A stretch of DNA of 43,037 nt from Cellvibrionaceae bacterium (lineage in GTDB: Bacteria > Pseudomonadota > Gammaproteobacteria > Pseudomonadales > Cellvibrionaceae): the NCBI GenBank assembly GCA_021151525.1, contig JAGKXD010000027.1, positions 1 to 43,037 of the forward strand, written 5' to 3'. The position numbers were made by a program, and so were the translations under genes. This document shows, one piece after another, positions 14,854 to 24,046 of the stretch (the first letter of the stretch is position 1; each line of letters starts with the position of its first letter). The notes below the pieces were generated by a model, which saw only the letters and a program-made list of their open reading frames with translations, searched no databases and was not told the origin of the DNA.

Positions 14854-17800
14854 ATGACCCTGAAAAATAGAAAGAAGGCTTTAGCTCTCGCGATCAGTAG
14901 TGCGCTCTGGGGCACTGTTGTTTACGCGCAGGACCAAACGCCCACTAGCGAGGAATCTCCTGAAGAAATTATCGTGAAGGGGGTGCGTGCCTCCCAAGCG
15001 AAAGCCATTGATATCAAACGCACCAACGTTAACGTGGTGGATTCGATTGTGGCGGAGGACATCGGCAAGCTGCCGGATGCCACAATCACTGACTCTTTGC
15101 AGCGCGTGACTGGCGTACAAATCAAGCGCGAGGCCAACGAGGGTACATCGCTGAACGTGCGCGGTATGCCACAAGTTTTGACGACCTTGAACGGCGAGCA
15201 ATTTCTGAGCCCGTGGAATATTACCGATGTAGGCGCTAACTATGGCGATATCCCCGCCGGCATGATCGGCGGTGTGGATGTTTATAAATCCCAATCTGCG
15301 CATACCCTGGCCGGCGGTATCGCTGGTGTAGTGGATTTGAAAACCATCAAACCTTTGTCGCTGAAAGAAGGCTTTACTGGCAATGTGAAATTGGAAGCCT
15401 CTCAGGGCAACCGCTCCAAAACTGAAATGAATGCTGATGGTTCTACCAGCACTCGCAAGCCAGATGACAACATCAGCGCTTTTCTGGGCTTCAACAATGG
15501 CGGTGATTTTGCGGTGACGGTAGGCGGCTTCAAGCAATCTAGCTATAACGCCAACTACCAAATGAACGTAAACCCCCAATTTGCTTTTTTGGATAAGCAA
15601 AATGGAACACCAACTGATCCGCTGGATTTGGATGGTGACGGCGATCTGGTTAACGACTGGTATCTCGCGCCCGACAGCTACTCCGTTAGCAGTAACTTCA
15701 TGACCCGTGAACGCGAAGGTGGTTCATTCAGTATTGAAGCTCGTGTGGGCGACAACTTCACTGTGCGCGGCGATGTTTTTTACACCCATATGGAGCAATT
15801 CGACCGCGGTGTACGCGCCAGCTTCGGCGGTAAAGATAACGTTTTCTCCTATCAAGTTAACGGTTCACCCAGCGCCCCAGCCGGCACCTACAAAGATGTG
15901 AACGGCGTACCTTACCCAAAACCCGCTAACCCGGATGCCGGTCTCTACAACACCTTGTTACCCGGCACCAAGGTGGGCGATGGCTCAAACTTCACTTACA
16001 TCGACGATAAGGGGGTACAGCAAACTCGTTCCATCCATACGCTGCGAGTGGCTGAGGTTTTGTCGCCCGATTTCCAGTCAATCTCTAACAGCAGTATCAA
16101 TCGCACTGGCGCCTTGAACTCCAACTTTGAAATCAATTACGACAGTCAAGACAACCTCAAAGCAACCTTGCGCTTTGTTCATGCAGAGGCAGAGAAAGAG
16201 CAGCGTCAGGCTACCTTGATGCAAGGTAGCCCTGCATGGTTGTGGGTGGATGTGGATCGCGATGCCAACGGCGACCGCATCAACGGTAAAGACCCCATCA
16301 CTCCCTATCGCTTAAGTGTTGACTATACCGGCGCTTTCCCAAGCTTTAGCTACGATGGCGATGTATCTGATGCAAGCAAGCTCGCGCTCTATCAATCCAA
16401 CGCTACCGGCAACAATACCAAGGCAACGCTCGATGTAGTGCGTGCCGACGTGAACTATGACGTGGGTGGCAAAATCCTGAGCTCGGTAGATGCAGGCTTC
16501 CGCTACGGCGTGCGCGATGCGGAATACACCGCCTTCTACTACGTAACTCCAACAGGCCGCTACGACGACGATCAGCGCATTCCAATTACCAAACGCAACC
16601 AGCTCTACTCGGGCAACCAAATTTGGCAGCGCTACCCCGACTTCCGCTACTTCGATTACAACCGCGAAAACGCCACACTGCGCGCCGCCGGTTTGCAAGA
16701 TAACGGCTTTAGGTCAGATGACCCTGCCATTACTGTATTCAAAGATTTCGGCCCCTTCAAAGGCTTCGAAAAAGGTGTATCGGCGCTCAACCCGGCAGCT
16801 TGGGATAACCCGCTAGCGTTTATGAATCGTCTTTATGGCAACAGCGAAATGTCGGTAAAAACGGTTGATGATCCGGCTTACGCCTACCGCGTGGAAGAAG
16901 CGTCCAGCTCGGCTTACTTTCAGGCCAATCTGGATGATGCTGATGGCTTCTTTGGCATCCCCTACAAGGGCAACGTCGGCTTACAAATCCTGAGTACTGA
17001 CCGCACTGTAGATCGCAATAAAATTCCAGAAGTGCTGGATGTGTATAACTCCATCGGCGCCAAAGATTATCAAAAGCTCGCGTTTGTTTACGATGTAGAA
17101 ACCAAGCACAAATCCTTTGTGCAAATGCTGCCATCGGTCAACTTAAACTTCTTCCCCGTGGACGACGTGATTGTCCGTCTCGGCGCAGCCAAAACCACCA
17201 CGCGCAACAATTTGGATAACGTGGGTTCAGGCTTGAACCTCTGGTACACCCAGTGTGAGAAGAAAGACGAAAACGGCAACCGCGTGCTGGTGTTGAACGG
17301 CGCTGGCCAATTGGTAGGCGACAACGTGACCTGTACCGGCGGCGGTAATGACAAGGGCAATATCGACATCAAACCTTGGTCGGCAAACGTCTATAACGCG
17401 GCAGCGGAATGGTACTTCGATGAGAACGCTATTCTTGGCGTTGGTTTGTTCAAAATCGATGTGGGCACGGCGGTACAAAACTTCCAGGAGCGTCGCAGCT
17501 TTGTGGATGCCGATGGCATCGACCGCGGCAACACCGGCAACGTTTGGGTTTCGCAAAACGTAGGCGCGTCTTCGCTCTATGGTTTGGAGACTGGCTACAA
17601 ACAACCCTTCAAATTCTTGCCGGGCCCATTCCTGAGCGCGACAGGTATTGAACTTAACTACACCTATTCCAAAAACGAATCTGCGGATAAAGATATCCAA
17701 GGCAATGTATTGCCTTTGCAATCCAACTCCGAACATCAAGCCAACATGATTCTCTGGTACGACAAAGCGGGCCTTAACGTGCGCCTCGCTTACAACTGGA

Positions 17801-18054
17801 AAAGCAAAGAGTTCGATGGTTTCGCTGGCCTCAACACCAGCGGTCAAGCCGTCAAGCTCGCCAATTGGATTGAGCCGCAAAGCTATCTGGATTTATCCGT
17901 TAGCTACTGGGTTAACCCGCATCTTAGCTTATTCGTGAACGGCACCAACCTCACCGAGCAAAGCAAGAAAAGTTACGCCCAATACACAGGTCAATTGCAA
18001 TCCATTTGGGTGCAGGAGCGTCGCTACTCAGCAGGCGTAACTCTCTCTTTGTAA
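14854..18054 (+). CDS. TonB-dependent receptor, carbohydrate type
   Basis: A 1066-residue outer-membrane receptor. The ATG at 14854 is chosen because GAGG lies 9 bases upstream and a standard signal peptide follows (ALALAISSALWGTVVYA). A TonB-box-like EEIIVKG appears near residue 35, then the plug domain (IGKLPDATITDSLQRVTGVQ, LNVRGM), and a large barrel to the C-terminus (RRYSAGVTLSL). The type matches the Xanthomonas/Caulobacter-like receptors used for plant oligosaccharides. It probably imports manno- or galactomanno-oligosaccharides. The lipoprotein gene follows after about 100 bases with no terminator, so the pair resembles a SusC/SusD-like unit in gene order only. Two operators lie upstream. 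Confidence 0.9.
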   Translation: MTLKNRKKALALAISSALWGTVVYAQDQTPTSEESPEEIIVKGVRASQAKAIDIKRTNVNVVDSIVAEDIGKLPDATITDSLQRVTGVQIKREANEGTSLNVRGMPQVLTTLNGEQFLSPWNITDVGANYGDIPAGMIGGVDVYKSQSAHTLAGGIAGVVDLKTIKPLSLKEGFTGNVKLEASQGNRSKTEMNADGSTSTRKPDDNISAFLGFNNGGDFAVTVGGFKQSSYNANYQMNVNPQFAFLDKQNGTPTDPLDLDGDGDLVNDWYLAPDSYSVSSNFMTREREGGSFSIEARVGDNFTVRGDVFYTHMEQFDRGVRASFGGKDNVFSYQVNGSPSAPAGTYKDVNGVPYPKPANPDAGLYNTLLPGTKVGDGSNFTYIDDKGVQQTRSIHTLRVAEVLSPDFQSISNSSINRTGALNSNFEINYDSQDNLKATLRFVHAEAEKEQRQATLMQGSPAWLWVDVDRDANGDRINGKDPITPYRLSVDYTGAFPSFSYDGDVSDASKLALYQSNATGNNTKATLDVVRADVNYDVGGKILSSVDAGFRYGVRDAEYTAFYYVTPTGRYDDDQRIPITKRNQLYSGNQIWQRYPDFRYFDYNRENATLRAAGLQDNGFRSDDPAITVFKDFGPFKGFEKGVSALNPAAWDNPLAFMNRLYGNSEMSVKTVDDPAYAYRVEEASSSAYFQANLDDADGFFGIPYKGNVGLQILSTDRTVDRNKIPEVLDVYNSIGAKDYQKLAFVYDVETKHKSFVQMLPSVNLNFFPVDDVIVRLGAAKTTTRNNLDNVGSGLNLWYTQCEKKDENGNRVLVLNGAGQLVGDNVTCTGGGNDKGNIDIKPWSANVYNAAAEWYFDENAILGVGLFKIDVGTAVQNFQERRSFVDADGIDRGNTGNVWVSQNVGASSLYGLETGYKQPFKFLPGPFLSATGIELNYTYSKNESADKDIQGNVLPLQSNSEHQANMILWYDKAGLNVRLAYNWKSKEFDGFAGLNTSGQAVKLANWIEPQSYLDLSVSYWVNPHLSLFVNGTNLTEQSKKSYAQYTGQLQSIWVQERRYSAGVTLSL

Positions 18055-18160
18055 TAAATCAAAAAATATGGCTCGGCTGCACGAGATAAACAAAAAAATG
18101 TGCAGCCAACGATAGTTGCCTCTATGGAGGCCAAAACAAATTCAAATTGGAGTTCGGATT

Positions 18161-20866
18161 ATGAACCGTTCGATAAATAAATTTTTAATGAAGAGAAAGG
18201 GGCTGCACTATTCTGCCATTCTCTCAAGCGTTTTATTGTTACAGGCTTGCGGCGGTGGCTTGGCTGGTGGCAATAACAAAGATATAGACACCATGCGCCC
18301 AGTTGCAGGCACAGAAGATGTGTCTGCGCGCCCACGTCCACCGGAAGGTGCAGTGGTCATTACGACTGATCAACATATGATTTACGACGCGTTGAAAAAA
18401 CCGATTTTCTTACGCGGCGTTAATCATTTGTATGGCGATAGCCCAACCACACACATTAACGGTATCGCCGCAATTAAATTAGCGGGCTCAAACGCAATCC
18501 GTTTGCAAATTAATGAGAACACCACCGAAACACAATTCGAAGGTGCAATGGCAAAAATTGTTGAAGCCGGTTTGGTTGCAGTAGTGACCTTAACTGCGCC
18601 GGGCGACAAATTAACCTGCACAGAAGACGGCGCTTATTTGTTGAATGCTGTTGATACTTTGTGGCTGAAAAAATTTATGCCGATTCTGGTGCAAGACAGA
18701 TTTCAGTCTTACATCATGCTCAACATCGCCAACGGTTGGGGCGCAATGGATATTTTCAATCAAGACAGCTTGGGCTATCAGGAATACATTGATACCTACA
18801 AAGCCTTGATTCGTAAATTCCGCGATGCCGGTTTTAAATTTCCCTTAGTGATTGACGCTCCAAGTTGCGGCCAGGATTTCAACGCATTTTTAAACGGTCG
18901 CTCACGCGAATTGATGGCCGCGGACAGCGCAAAAAATCTGGTGTTTGGCGTTCATGCGGATGGCCCTAAATGGAATAGCAGCGATGAAATCATTAACGCA
19001 GCGACTCAGTTGTATAACGAAAAAGTTCCGTTCATTGTGACTGATGTGACAGGTTCAGGTGTTGCAGCAGAAGGTGATGCTCCGGTTGATCACAAAGATT
19101 TAATGGAGAAGGCTGCAGGTAATGTTGCGCTTGCGTTTGATTTGCCTTGGTCATCTGCAGATGACGGTGCTTCTTATGCAACTACTTTGGATAAAGCCTT
19201 GGATTTACGTGGCGGCGCCGTTTTATCTACCTACGTATTTCTCGATAAACTTTATGCGGAATTTGAACTCAACAGTTCAGGAAATTACATCCAAAAAGGT
19301 AAATTGAGTTTTGCACTCTACGTAACAGATTCCAAAGGTAATACCTTGAAAGCAGGTACAACAACTGCGTCTGATTTGCGTAGCAACCAATGGAGCAAGT
19401 TGGCGTACACCTTACCGAAATCTGCCGGTGATATTAACCCTGCGAATTTAATGAACGGCGCTACTTCATTTGATTTAACCTCGGTCACAAAACTGGGTAT
19501 TCAAATTTTGGCCAACGGCAAAAAGGCATCACTAAAAGCGCCCATTAAATTCGACGATCTTAGTATTTTGCCGGGTGTACCGCCGGTCTATGTTGCGCAA
19601 TTTGATTCATCAACCGACGAATGGATTAAGGCTTGGGGCTCAGTAGATGTTGGTCAAGCTAACGGTGCTTTAACACTTAAACCAACAGGCGGCGATTTTG
19701 CAATTCAATTAGCGGGTTGGAATGGTCCAAGCATCAATACAATTCCATTTAACAAAACACTGGAAGTGACTTATCGCGTATTTCTACCCGCAGAATATGC
19801 CGGTAAAAATTTGTGGGGCAAAATTTTTGGCCAATTTGGTCCAGGTTGGTCGTGGAATGAATCGCCATTAAATGTAAGTGCGTTGAAGCCGGGTGAGTGG
19901 GTTGAGTTGAAAAAGTTAGTTCAATTTAACGAAACTGTAGCTGCATCAGATATCAATACTGCGCAAGCATTTGGTATGCAAATTGGTGGCTTTAGCGGTA
20001 CTGAAAGTGCACCAATATTAATTGACTCAATTAGTATTTCAGACGTAAATGCTAAGCCAACAAAAACTGTTATTGCATCGCAATACAAGGCAACTTTTAC
20101 TAAAGGTACTGAAGGTTTTGTCAATGCCGGTTGGGATAACGGAAAAGCAGTTACCTCAATGGCAAACGGTGAATTGCTCGTGACTGTTCCCGCCGGTGAT
20201 GGGGGTGCAATTAATAAAGGTGATATCAATTCTGTTGCAGAAATTGATTTCAAAGGTGGCATTACTGTAAATATGAAAGTCTTTATTCCTGCTGATTGGG
20301 CTGGCAGCGATTTCTGGATTAAATTCTTTATGCAAGACGGTAACTGGAACCACTTTGAGTACACACCTGCATTGGATGTGAGCAAATTTACACCGGGTGA
20401 ATGGACAAGTTTAAGTTTCAAAGTAAACGAGTTCCCAGCAAACTTCTCGCGCACATTGAAGCCACAAATGTTTGGTATGCAGTACGGAAAAGTTCCAGCG
20501 GGTACTATCAAGTTAGATGATATCGAAATCTTCGGTGCAACTCAGGTAGATGATTCAAAACCAATCTTCACCATGGGCTTTGAAACTGAAGCGCAATTTA
20601 ATTCGGTGAAATTCGAATCTGCTACAGGTGCGTTTACTGAATCTGGCTTGGCGACGGCTAAATATTCTGAGTGGAAAGTAATTCCATTCGGTTGGTTGGC
20701 AAGTTCATGGAAAGGCAACACGGGCGATAAAGCGGTGTTGGATATTTCCAAAGCAGAAGACATTGTTGACTTGACTGCACGCGGTGAAGATATTGTTAAT
20801 GGTATGTTCGGCATAAAAGCGACCAGCATTCCAGCTAACTTTTATGTAGCACCTAAAGTGAATTAA
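18161..20866 (+). CDS. Lipoprotein with catalytically degenerate GH5_8-like domain and beta-sandwich modules
   Basis: A 901-residue lipoprotein (lipobox LLQAC, Cys30) starting at an ATG with TTGGAG 8 bases upstream. Residues about 64-300 align by eye with GH5 subfamily 8 mannanases: HMIYDALKKPIFLRGVNH, NAIRLQ, VIDAPSCGQDF. The acid/base position is changed: the usual NIANEW reads NIANGW (Gly192), and the nucleophile region IGEFG reads VTDVTG (Asp295). The domain is therefore probably inactive and used for binding. At least three beta-sandwich modules follow (about 370-485, 490-635, 640-795), resembling CBM27/CBM11-type carbohydrate-binding folds; their family is not determined. Adjacent to the TonB receptor, it probably acts as a surface mannan-binding protein. 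An alternative is an enzyme with unusual catalytic residues. Confidence 0.75.
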   Translation: MNRSINKFLMKRKGLHYSAILSSVLLLQACGGGLAGGNNKDIDTMRPVAGTEDVSARPRPPEGAVVITTDQHMIYDALKKPIFLRGVNHLYGDSPTTHINGIAAIKLAGSNAIRLQINENTTETQFEGAMAKIVEAGLVAVVTLTAPGDKLTCTEDGAYLLNAVDTLWLKKFMPILVQDRFQSYIMLNIANGWGAMDIFNQDSLGYQEYIDTYKALIRKFRDAGFKFPLVIDAPSCGQDFNAFLNGRSRELMAADSAKNLVFGVHADGPKWNSSDEIINAATQLYNEKVPFIVTDVTGSGVAAEGDAPVDHKDLMEKAAGNVALAFDLPWSSADDGASYATTLDKALDLRGGAVLSTYVFLDKLYAEFELNSSGNYIQKGKLSFALYVTDSKGNTLKAGTTTASDLRSNQWSKLAYTLPKSAGDINPANLMNGATSFDLTSVTKLGIQILANGKKASLKAPIKFDDLSILPGVPPVYVAQFDSSTDEWIKAWGSVDVGQANGALTLKPTGGDFAIQLAGWNGPSINTIPFNKTLEVTYRVFLPAEYAGKNLWGKIFGQFGPGWSWNESPLNVSALKPGEWVELKKLVQFNETVAASDINTAQAFGMQIGGFSGTESAPILIDSISISDVNAKPTKTVIASQYKATFTKGTEGFVNAGWDNGKAVTSMANGELLVTVPAGDGGAINKGDINSVAEIDFKGGITVNMKVFIPADWAGSDFWIKFFMQDGNWNHFEYTPALDVSKFTPGEWTSLSFKVNEFPANFSRTLKPQMFGMQYGKVPAGTIKLDDIEIFGATQVDDSKPIFTMGFETEAQFNSVKFESATGAFTESGLATAKYSEWKVIPFGWLASSWKGNTGDKAVLDISKAEDIVDLTARGEDIVNGMFGIKATSIPANFYVAPKVN

Positions 20867-20891
20867 TTTAAAACTCAATCCGCTTTGCAAT

Positions 20892-20921
20892 AAAACCCCT
20901 TTCAAACGAAAGGGGTTTTTT
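20892..20921 (+). terminator. Terminator after the GH5-like lipoprotein gene
   Basis: AAAACCCCTTT and AAAGGGGTTTT pair around a short CAAACG-containing loop and end in a T-run. This closes the receptor-lipoprotein operon and separates it from the halogenase-like gene. Confidence 0.9.
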
Positions 20922-20996
20922 GTTTGAAAGAGAAAATTAAATACGTGGTTTGAAGAAATAAGTAGCACAATAATAAATCCCTAATAAAGGCAACAC

Positions 20997-22496
20997 ATGA
21001 AGCCAAAACATATCATGATTGTGGGTGGTGGAACGGCTGGCTGGTTATCAGCACTTATGCTTGCCAAGGCGTGGCCACTGCAAGGTATTAAAGTTACCTT
21101 GGTTGAATCGCCAGATGTCGGCATTATTGGTGTGGGCGAAGGTTCTACGCCTGCGCTGGCTCTTTTATTTGAGCGTTTGGGAATTCGTGAAGAAGAATGG
21201 ATGCCGGAATGTAATGCAACTTACAAGTGCGGTATTGAATTTAAAAATTGGTCAGGAAAAGTTGGTTGCGAAAGTTACTTCCATCCTTTTTCGTGTGAAT
21301 TGGATTCGCAGTCATTTCCTGTTTTTATGCAACATGTACATGCCAGAAAATCCGGTAAACATGTTTATGCAAAACCCGATGGGTTTTTTCTAACAGCTTT
21401 ACTTGCACAGCAACAGCGTGCACCTAAATCGCAAACGCTAGATGTACCAAAAATTTATTATGGTTATCACTTTGATGCGGGTTTGCTTGGAAAATATCTT
21501 GCGCGTAAAGCGGCAGAAGTTGGTGTCGTTCATAAGCAAGTTCACATCGAGCAAATTGAGCAAAATTCTCAGGGCGATATAAGCGCACTAAAAACAAAAA
21601 ACGGCGAATTACTAGAGGCTGATGTTTTTATCGATTGTACTGGCTTTGCATCACTGCTTTTACAAAAGACCTTGGGTGCTGAGTTTACCAGCTACGCTTC
21701 GCAGCTTTTTAATAATGCTGCTGTAACCATGTCGACAGATATCACAGAGAAAATTCCATCGCAAACCTTATCAACTGCGATGAATTGCGGTTGGGCGTGG
21801 AAAATTCCACTGACCAATCGCTTTGGTAATGGTTATGTTTACAGTCAGGATTTTTGTTCAGCCGATCAAGCGGAAACTGAATTGCGGGCGCATCTTGGTT
21901 TGTTGGAAAAAGATATTCCGGTGCGTCACCTAAATATGAAAGTAGGGCGGGTTACCGAGCACTGGAAACACAATTGTGTGGGCGTGGGTTTGTCGCAAGG
22001 GTTTATTGAGCCATTGGAAGCAACGGCGCTGTATTTAGTGCAGCAGACAATGGACTTTTTTATTGAGGCTTTTGAAAAAGGCAACTTCAGCGCGCAATAT
22101 CAAGATCTCTTCAATAAAGAGGTGAATGCATATTTTGATGGAATTCGCGATTACATAGTCACACATTATAAAACCAGTGCGCGTACTGATACCGAATATT
22201 GGCGCGCTAATACGGCTGATCAGCGCAATGTGTCTTCAGTCATGCGTGAGCTTTATGGCGCATGGTTTCGCGGCGAAAATCTTGCAAATGCGGTACAAGT
22301 ATTAGGTATAGATCGCTATTATCCCGCGCCCTCTTGGTACTGCATTTTGGCGGGTATGGGGATTTGGGGAAATGGAAACCAACAGCTGTCAACTATCGCA
22401 GAAGTCATAAATCAACCATTGCAAAAACTGCTAAAAAGCTCGTCTTTGCTGTTTCCAGATCACCGCACCTATTTGAATGAGTTGGCTTGTACTTAA
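20997..22496 (+). CDS. Tryptophan-halogenase-like flavoprotein
   Basis: A 499-residue member of the flavin-dependent tryptophan halogenase superfamily: N-terminal dinucleotide-binding GGGTAGW (residues about 10-16), GVGEGSTP near residue 47, and the GWAWKIPL block near residue 262 that corresponds to the WxWxIP halogenase signature. It has no signal peptide, so it is cytosolic. Such genes are often found beside sugar TonB receptors in Gammaproteobacteria and Caulobacter, where a halogenation substrate has not been shown to my knowledge. It follows a terminator and lacks an obvious operator, but sits between two operator-controlled units. A role linked to carbohydrate sensing or an oxidase activity is only conjecture. 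Confidence 0.85.
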   Translation: MKPKHIMIVGGGTAGWLSALMLAKAWPLQGIKVTLVESPDVGIIGVGEGSTPALALLFERLGIREEEWMPECNATYKCGIEFKNWSGKVGCESYFHPFSCELDSQSFPVFMQHVHARKSGKHVYAKPDGFFLTALLAQQQRAPKSQTLDVPKIYYGYHFDAGLLGKYLARKAAEVGVVHKQVHIEQIEQNSQGDISALKTKNGELLEADVFIDCTGFASLLLQKTLGAEFTSYASQLFNNAAVTMSTDITEKIPSQTLSTAMNCGWAWKIPLTNRFGNGYVYSQDFCSADQAETELRAHLGLLEKDIPVRHLNMKVGRVTEHWKHNCVGVGLSQGFIEPLEATALYLVQQTMDFFIEAFEKGNFSAQYQDLFNKEVNAYFDGIRDYIVTHYKTSARTDTEYWRANTADQRNVSSVMRELYGAWFRGENLANAVQVLGIDRYYPAPSWYCILAGMGIWGNGNQQLSTIAEVINQPLQKLLKSSSLLFPDHRTYLNELACT

Positions 22497-22578
22497 ACTA
22501 GGCTTTTTTAGGGGTGAAGAAAGCGGGAGCTGTTGGTTGCATTTGCATATATTTACCCAGAGACAAGAATAAAAGAAT

Positions 22579-22592
22579 TGTAATCGGTTACA
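22579..22592. promoter_or_regulatory. LacI-type operator candidate O1 before the isomerase gene
   Basis: TGTAATCGGTTACA, nearly symmetric, with TGTAA...TTACA arms. Its centre is 65 bp from the next site, exactly as in the pair before the receptor gene. Confidence 0.7.
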
Positions 22593-22643
22593 TTTTTTGG
22601 CAATATTACCTCACCAGCTCTTTGATTTAACTGTTTTTGAAAG

Positions 22644-22657
22644 AGTAATCGGTTACT
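22644..22657. promoter_or_regulatory. LacI-type operator candidate O2 before the isomerase gene
   Basis: AGTAATCGGTTACT. It has AGT...ACT ends like the second site of the receptor pair. The order of the two site types and their spacing are the same in both places. Confidence 0.7.
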
Positions 22658-22740
22658 TATTTAGCATATTGTTAAAGAAGTTGCTGGTTAGCATCCTTGC
22701 GATGCAAGTACTGGTGTTAGCCCGCTGTTGTTTTTTATTT

Positions 22741-22763
22741 ACCCCGGCATGCCGGGGTTTTTT
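22741..22763 (+). terminator. Strong terminator between operators and the isomerase gene
   Basis: ACCCCGGCATGCCGGGGT is a perfect 18-bp palindrome followed by six T. It is downstream of both operators and 123 bases upstream of the isomerase start. It may end a short transcript of about 90 bases starting near the second operator, or act as a leader attenuator. The tryptophan-halogenase-like gene ends 245 bases earlier and could also use it. Confidence 0.8.
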
Positions 22764-22885
22764 ATGAGCGAAATTTGGCGAACAGCTCAACTTGCCATGC
22801 TTTTATTTAACTTGCTTCTTGTTTGTGGGTATAGTTCAGCCCTAGTCGATTGAATGCCCCGATTTATCTTTTCAAAGGAAAACAC

Positions 22886-24040
22886 ATGTCTGCTCAACTC
22901 AAGGCTCAGGCTCAGCGCCTCGAAAATTGGATTAAAAACGATGCAATTCCCCTCTGGTTAGCGCGTGGTTTAAACCCGCAAAATGGCGTTAATTACGAGC
23001 GCTTGCTGGCAAGCGGTGAGATAGATTTTGAATCGAGCGTGCGCGTGCGCGTGCAGGCGCGTCAGGCGTTTTTCTTTGCCCAAGCCGCTGATCGCGGTTG
23101 GTGCGATTCAGGTAAAGCTGTCGCGCAACGCTTACTGGGTTTCGTGCAAACTCATGCAGCGCACCCAACTTCCGGCGGCGGTTATACACATCTGCTAGAC
23201 AAAAATTACCAAGTCGTTGATACCAAACAAGACCTTTACGACCACGCTTTTTTCCTGCTCGCCAATGCTTGGGTCTACCGCGTTACTGGCGATAAAAATG
23301 CGCTCGCTGAAGCAGAAAAATTAGTTGCACATTTAGACGTAAAATTTGGTTCAAATGTTGGTGGTTGGATTGAAGGCGATTACCAATATGCCTGCCGCCG
23401 CCAAAACCCCCACATGCATTTGTTCGAAGCTTTCCTCGCGCTTTACGATGCGACTAAAGATGCAAAATGGCTCGCACGCGTGGGAGAATTGTTCGCACTT
23501 TTCCAAAGCCATTTTTTCGATGCAGAAAAACAAGTTCTGTTCGAGTTTTTCGAAGACGATTGGAGTTTGTGTCGTGATGCCAAAGGTGACGTTGTTGAAC
23601 CCGGTCACATGATGGAATGGGTGTGGCTGCTCGATTGGTACAGCCGTCGCAGCGGCCGCCCCGTTGCGCACTACACCAAAGCACTCTACGAAAAAGGCTT
23701 GCAAATCGGTATGGATAAATCCGGTTTGTTGTTTGACGCAGTTGCTCCCGATGGTCGCGTCATCGACCCCAAAAAACGCTGCTGGGGCATTACCGAATTA
23801 ATTAAAGCGAGCCTCGTACAAATTCGCGCTGGCAATCCAAAAGCAGAAACCATTGCGATTAAAGGTGTGGATGATTTGTTCACTTATTATCTCTGCGCCA
23901 GCACGCCCGGCTCTTATGTAGATCAACGTGGCGCTAATGATGAGGTGGTTGTGGATGTCGCACCTGCAAGCACGCTTTACCATTTGATAGTTGCCGCAGT
24001 GGAATTGATTGATCACTGCAATGGCGTGTACAGCAAATAA
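22886..24040 (+). CDS. AGE-family sugar isomerase, probably D-mannose isomerase
   Basis: A 384-residue cytosolic enzyme of the N-acylglucosamine 2-epimerase (AGE) fold. AAAGGAA about 5 bases before ATG 22886 fixes the start. The conserved NPHMHLFEAFLAL block and the GHMMEWVWLLDWY block carry the histidines and glutamates of this superfamily, and the length matches the aldose-ketose isomerase branch (mannose isomerase/YihS) rather than cellobiose epimerase. It would convert mannose released from mannan to fructose, bypassing a mannokinase-first route. Two LacI-type operators upstream tie it to the mannan regulon. An N-acylglucosamine epimerase is the main alternative. Confidence 0.75.
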   Translation: MSAQLKAQAQRLENWIKNDAIPLWLARGLNPQNGVNYERLLASGEIDFESSVRVRVQARQAFFFAQAADRGWCDSGKAVAQRLLGFVQTHAAHPTSGGGYTHLLDKNYQVVDTKQDLYDHAFFLLANAWVYRVTGDKNALAEAEKLVAHLDVKFGSNVGGWIEGDYQYACRRQNPHMHLFEAFLALYDATKDAKWLARVGELFALFQSHFFDAEKQVLFEFFEDDWSLCRDAKGDVVEPGHMMEWVWLLDWYSRRSGRPVAHYTKALYEKGLQIGMDKSGLLFDAVAPDGRVIDPKKRCWGITELIKASLVQIRAGNPKAETIAIKGVDDLFTYYLCASTPGSYVDQRGANDEVVVDVAPASTLYHLIVAAVELIDHCNGVYSK

Positions 24041-24046
24041 CTCAAT

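Noticed and set aside
14881..15600. Minus-strand open frame of 239 codons
   Set aside because: Antisense of the TonB receptor plug region; the plus strand carries the TonB box and plug motifs.
17227..17880. Minus-strand open frame of 217 codons
   Set aside because: Antisense of the receptor barrel; no recognisable domain or start signal.
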